Shown here one piece after another: positions 5,752 to 8,118 of a stretch of 8,118 nt of DNA. The stretch is from NCBI GenBank assembly GCA_910587725.1, contig CAJUNG010000052.1:1-8118 (forward strand), read 5' to 3'. The notes below the pieces were generated by a model, which saw nothing but the letters and a program-made list of their open reading frames with translations, was not told where the DNA came from and made no database searches. The translations under genes and the position numbers were made by a program. The number at the start of each line of letters is the position of its first letter. Positions within the stretch are counted from its first letter, which is position 1. The DNA is from an uncultured Bacilli bacterium. GTDB lineage: Bacteria > Bacillota_I > Bacilli_A > RF39 > UBA660.

Positions 5752-6774
5752 ATGTTTACTAAATATTATGAAAAAATTTATTCCTTCATGAAGGAAAACT
5801 TACAAATTCTGTTATTTTACTTGGTTTTGATTGCAACGCTTACTTATCCGCTACCGTTTTATATTTATACGGGTGGAGGATTAATCGATACAGAAAATAG
5901 GGTAGAAATCGAAGGAGAAGAACAGACGGAAGGAAGTCTTCATTTTCTTTATGTATCACAAAGAAATGCGACGATTCCGACCTATTTGCTTTCTTTTTTA
6001 ATTCCTACCTGGGATTTAGAAAGTATTTCTAGTTATCAAATTACGGAAGAAGAAGAGCGTGAAGAAATTCAAATTCGTGATCGACTTTATTTGGAAGAGG
6101 CGAACACTGCAGCAATTTTTGTTGCTTATCAAAAAGCTTCAAAACATATTCAAGTTCACGAGGTTAAAAACCATGTTATCTATATTTTAGATAAAAGTAA
6201 AACGAATTTAAAAATTGGTGATGTTGTTCTTTCGGTTGAGGGAGAAAAGATAGAGGATATTGAAGATGTAAAAACTTTGGTACGAAAGCATTCTGTTGGG
6301 GATCGACTTCGTATTCAAGTACTTAGAAATCAAAAAGAGATAGAATGTTTTTCAGAAATTTATGAGGCGAATCAAGAGAAATATTTGGGTATTTCTTTAT
6401 TAAAAACCTATGACTATGATTTGGATCCTTCACTTACGTTAAAGTTTAAAAGCAATGAATCCGGTCCTTCTGGCGGTTTGATGCTTGCACTTACGATATA
6501 TAATAAATTGGTTAGTGAAGATGTTACAGGTGGCTTAAAAATTGCTGGAACAGGAACTATTGATCAAGAAGGAAATGTAGGAACAATCGGTGGAGTTAAA
6601 TATAAATTGAGGGGAGCAGTAGAAGCAAAAGTAGATTTGATGTTAGTTCCTAGTGGGGAAAATTATGAGGAATGTCTAAGAATCAAGGAACAAGAACATT
6701 TAGATATTGAACTTGTTAGTGTTAGTACTTTTGATGAGGCATTAAGGGCATTAGAGAACTTTTCTCATTCTTAG
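5752..6774 (+). CDS. ylbL: YlbL/SepM-like membrane-anchored PDZ-Lon protease
   Basis: This 340-residue protease has one N-terminal membrane anchor (about 17-38), so its body should face the cell surface. A PDZ domain spans about 120-205, with the ligand groove near LKIGDVVLSVEGEKIED. The C-terminal Lon-type domain has the Ser-Lys dyad: S240 in ESGPSGG (237-242) and K285 in GGVKYK (280-285), with GTGTI (266-270) between. Family relatives are B. subtilis YlbL and streptococcal SepM, which trims a peptide pheromone; the target here is unknown. All expected catalytic residues are present and length is normal. I chose the ATG at 5752 because AGGGTGG (5739-5745) is 6 nt upstream; a TTG at 5719 lies before the -10 box. 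It is transcribed away from ylbJ and followed by a likely terminator at 6856-6892. Confidence 0.93.
   Translation: MFTKYYEKIYSFMKENLQILLFYLVLIATLTYPLPFYIYTGGGLIDTENRVEIEGEEQTEGSLHFLYVSQRNATIPTYLLSFLIPTWDLESISSYQITEEEEREEIQIRDRLYLEEANTAAIFVAYQKASKHIQVHEVKNHVIYILDKSKTNLKIGDVVLSVEGEKIEDIEDVKTLVRKHSVGDRLRIQVLRNQKEIECFSEIYEANQEKYLGISLLKTYDYDLDPSLTLKFKSNESGPSGGLMLALTIYNKLVSEDVTGGLKIAGTGTIDQEGNVGTIGGVKYKLRGAVEAKVDLMLVPSGENYEECLRIKEQEHLDIELVSVSTFDEALRALENFSHS
5781..5796. repeat. Perfect 16-bp palindrome inside the protease gene
   Basis: TTCCTTCATGAAGGAA is identical to its reverse complement. It is in codons 10-15 of the protease gene, about 50 bp after the -10 box and 74 bp ahead of the ylbJ start. 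It could be an operator for the divergent pair, or chance. Confidence 0.5.
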
Positions 6775-6827
6775 TGTTGATTCTTAATTTTGTTATGGAA
6801 AATGCTAATTGAATGTTGGTTTTACCT

Positions 6828-6835
6828 AGGAGGAG
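6828..6835 (+). promoter_or_regulatory. Orphan Shine-Dalgarno sequence
   Basis: AGGAGGAG is as strong as any ribosome binding site in the window, but no gene follows at the right spacing. The first ATG (6853) is 17 nt away and opens only 24 codons, running through the terminator into the direct repeat. It may be the remains of a start region displaced by the downstream Rpn cassette. Confidence 0.4.
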
Positions 6836-6855
6836 AATTAAAATTAATAAAAATG

Positions 6856-6892
6856 AAATACGAAGCGCAAAGTAGACTTGGTATTTTTTTTT
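6856..6892 (+). terminator. Probable intrinsic terminator after the protease gene
   Basis: Arms at 6856-6865 and 6877-6886 pair over ten positions with one G-G mismatch, around an 11-nt loop, and nine T residues fill 6884-6892. It separates the protease gene from the Rpn cassette. Confidence 0.6.
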
Positions 6893-6896
6893 GCAT

Positions 6897-6996
6897 AAAA
6901 TTAGAAAAAAATGCAACTTTTTTGTAGAAAATTGGAAATTATTGCAAATATTTATTATAGAGGATACTTTTTCTACTTAAGTTCCGCGGGTTAAGG
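6897..6996 (+). repeat. Direct repeat copy 1: leader of the Rpn-family gene
   Basis: This 100-bp sequence recurs at 8019-8118 with 98 identical positions; the differences are at 6903 (A versus T) and 6941 (A versus T). It holds the promoter-like region of the Rpn-family gene, an inverted repeat (GTAGAAAA at 6924-6931, TTTTCTAC at 6969-6976), and a short hairpin (CTTAA 6976-6980, TTAAG 6991-6995) around CCGCGG. The right boundary is set only by the window edge of copy 2, so the true repeat may be longer. Confidence 0.95.
6932..6961 (+). promoter_or_regulatory. Possible promoter of the Rpn-family gene
   Basis: TTGGAA (6932-6937) pairs with either TATTAT (6953-6958, 15 bp spacer) or TATAGA (6956-6961, 18 bp spacer). 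Neither is ideal, but the block is conserved in both repeat copies and lies between the arms of an 8-bp inverted repeat. Confidence 0.4.
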
Positions 6997-7000
6997 GGAA

Positions 7001-7010
7001 GAGAATTCTC
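7001..7010. repeat. 10-bp palindrome in the Rpn leader
   Basis: GAGAATTCTC is its own reverse complement and lies 16 bp before the ribosome binding site. The window ends before showing whether copy 2 has it. Confidence 0.4.
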
Positions 7011-7038
7011 AAAATAATAATTATCCAGGAGGTATTTC

Positions 7039-7953
7039 ATGATAGATACGAAAGAAGAAGTAAAAGATTACCGAATATTAGGGAAGGTAACGGGAAAAAC
7101 ACCAATTAATTTATGGAATGATGCAGCAATTAAAGCAATATTTACGGCAAAAGAATCCAGAAATGTGTTGGTCCGTTTTTTATCGTCTACTACACATTAT
7201 ACGAAAGAGGAACTAAGAAGAGCAAGTGTGAAAAGTGTAGAGTTACCGAACTTAAAACATAAAGAAAAAGTAAAACGAACTGACATATTAACAACCCTTG
7301 ACCACCAACAGGGAAACATTATTGTAGAAATTAATCAATTTCCTAGTAGAGTCCAAAGGGAGAAGAATGCAAGATACGCGTTTTCTTTGATTTTAACAGA
7401 GACTTTAGAAGGAACCCAGGAAACAGCAAAAACGATAGAAATCAATATTGATAAAACCAATACATTTAAGACGCATCCAGAAGCCCCTGTTCGAGAATGT
7501 AAAATTAGAGACCAGTTTGGAGAAGAAGTAACGGATATTTATTTAGGGTATTATTTTATCGTTGCAAATCAAGACCAGTTAGATTATAATAATCCTAGAG
7601 ATAGAGAAGTCTTGATGTTGATGAAGGTACTTTCCTGTACGACATTAGATGAATTAAGAGAATTAGTAGAAGGGGATGAAGATTATATGAGTTTAGCAAA
7701 GAAGGTAGAGAACTTTTTTGTATATGATGAACTTGTTGAATGGTACAACAGTGAAGAAGGACAAGCAACATTTAAACGATGTGAAAATCAAGAATATTTA
7801 GAACGTGGGCGAGAAGAGGGCTGTAAAGTGAAAGAAGTCCAAATTGTTCAATCGATGCATAGTCATGGAATGGGAACCTTAGAGATTGCTGAGATTTGTA
7901 ATTTAACTGAAGAGGAAGTACAAAAAATAGTAGAAAGTAATGTTAAAGAATAG
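7039..7953 (+). CDS. Rpn-type PD-(D/E)XK nuclease family protein (putative recombination-promoting nuclease)
   Basis: The 304-residue protein fits the PD-(D/E)XK nuclease-family transposase/Rpn group, whose studied members cut DNA and promote RecA-independent recombination. Residues 24-60 resemble the family opening with a short D-x-x-x-K-x-x-F segment (DAAIKAIF, 28-35). The nuclease core is TDIL (81-84) and IIVEINQF (94-101): D82 and E97 are the likely acidic ligands, with N99 where many relatives have Gln. RVQREKNARYAF (104-115) and a KTIEINID strand (131-138) complete the core. The tail has ERGREEG (255-261) and a final helix-turn-helix-like unit, LEIAEICNLTEEEVQKIV (281-298), typical of the family. 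AGGAGG (7027-7032) lies 6 nt before ATG. It is flanked by near-identical direct repeats and looks full length. No terminal inverted repeats of an insertion sequence are seen. Cellular role unproven. Confidence 0.8.
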   Translation: MIDTKEEVKDYRILGKVTGKTPINLWNDAAIKAIFTAKESRNVLVRFLSSTTHYTKEELRRASVKSVELPNLKHKEKVKRTDILTTLDHQQGNIIVEINQFPSRVQREKNARYAFSLILTETLEGTQETAKTIEINIDKTNTFKTHPEAPVRECKIRDQFGEEVTDIYLGYYFIVANQDQLDYNNPRDREVLMLMKVLSCTTLDELRELVEGDEDYMSLAKKVENFFVYDELVEWYNSEEGQATFKRCENQEYLERGREEGCKVKEVQIVQSMHSHGMGTLEIAEICNLTEEEVQKIVESNVKE

Positions 7954-7970
7954 AAAGCGAATAGTGGGAT

Positions 7971-8013
7971 AAAATGTTAGGAATCCAAAATCGGATGCTT
8001 AACATTTTTCTTT
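7971..8013 (+). terminator. Intrinsic terminator after the Rpn-family gene
   Basis: AAAATGTTA (7971-7979) pairs with TAACATTTT (8000-8008), with inner pairs ATCC (7983-7986) and GGAT (7993-7996); a T-rich tail follows to 8013. It lies 17 nt after the stop codon and just before repeat copy 2. Confidence 0.8.
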
Positions 8014-8018
8014 GTCAA

Positions 8019-8118
8019 AAAATTTGAAAAAAATGCAACTTTTTTGTAGAAAATTGGAAATTTTTGCAAATATTTATTATAGAGGATACTTTTTCTACTT
8101 AAGTTCCGCGGGTTAAGG
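8019..8118 (+). repeat. Direct repeat copy 2, cut by the window edge
   Basis: It matches 6897-6996 at 98 of 100 positions, with a constant offset of 1122 bp. It contains the same promoter-like block, the inverted repeat arms (8046-8053 and 8091-8098), and the CTTAA/TTAAG hairpin. In copy 1 this sequence is followed within about 45 bp by an Rpn-family start codon, so a second such gene is expected just past the window. Confidence 0.95.

Noticed and set aside
5550..5762. Plus-strand open frame across the ylbJ start
   Set aside because: Antisense to the ylbJ N-terminus and overlaps the protease promoter; no supporting signals.
6722..6916. Minus-strand open frame at the end of the protease gene
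   Set aside because: Runs through a terminator and into the repeat; no ribosome binding site and no homology I recognise.
6897..8118. Classical insertion sequence
   Set aside because: The flanks are direct, not inverted, repeats; the gene is an Rpn-type nuclease rather than a DDE or tyrosine transposase; no target duplication can be defined.
6897..8118. CRISPR array
   Set aside because: Only two long repeats 1122 bp apart with a gene between them; no short regular spacers.

Overview
The window reads as a chromosomal segment of a low-GC Gram-positive-type bacterium (Bacillota/Bacilli). AT-rich coding, strong AGGAGG-type ribosome binding sites, extended -10 promoters, and short U-tailed terminators all fit this. 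The gene content (a TasA-like secreted protein with a SipW-type signal, QueH, YlbJ, YlbL, and a PD-(D/E)XK family gene of Rpn type) resembles uncultured gut Bacilli close to the Mollicutes (RF39-like). That placement is inference from gene content and base composition, not a taxonomic test. All nine genes end in TAA or TAG, and Trp is encoded by TGG wherever checked, so nothing indicates a changed genetic code.

Layout. 1-141: the decayed or cut-off 3' end of an unknown gene, then an AT-only palindrome. 220-1047: TasA/camelysin-like secreted protein with its own promoter and terminator. 1128-1994: membrane-anchored protein with a NodB (polysaccharide deacetylase) fold that has lost its metal-binding motifs. 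2051-2668: QueH, epoxyqueuosine reductase. 2776-3084: small membrane protein of unknown role. 3143-3967 and 4011-4745: a zinc-dependent phospholipase C-like protein followed by a short-chain dehydrogenase, probably co-transcribed. 4742-5707 (minus): YlbJ-like membrane protein, converging on the dehydrogenase with a shared 4-bp TTAA stop. 5752-6774: YlbL/SepM-like PDZ-Lon protease, divergent from ylbJ. 6897-8118: an Rpn/PD-(D/E)XK nuclease-family gene between two nearly identical ~100-bp direct repeats.

The left two-thirds is mostly single-gene transcription units, each with a recognisable promoter and hairpin terminator. Envelope themes dominate: a surface fibre-like protein, a pseudo-deacetylase, small and large membrane proteins, and a membrane-anchored protease. 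ylbJ and ylbL are also near neighbours in Bacillus subtilis, so this part looks like an ancestral block.

The right end is the accessory part. The Rpn-family gene has its own leader, promoter-like region, strong RBS and terminator. The same leader (98 of 100 positions) begins again 1122 bp downstream and runs into the window edge. The simplest reading is a tandem or dispersed family of Rpn cassettes that share one conserved control region, with at least one more copy just outside the window.
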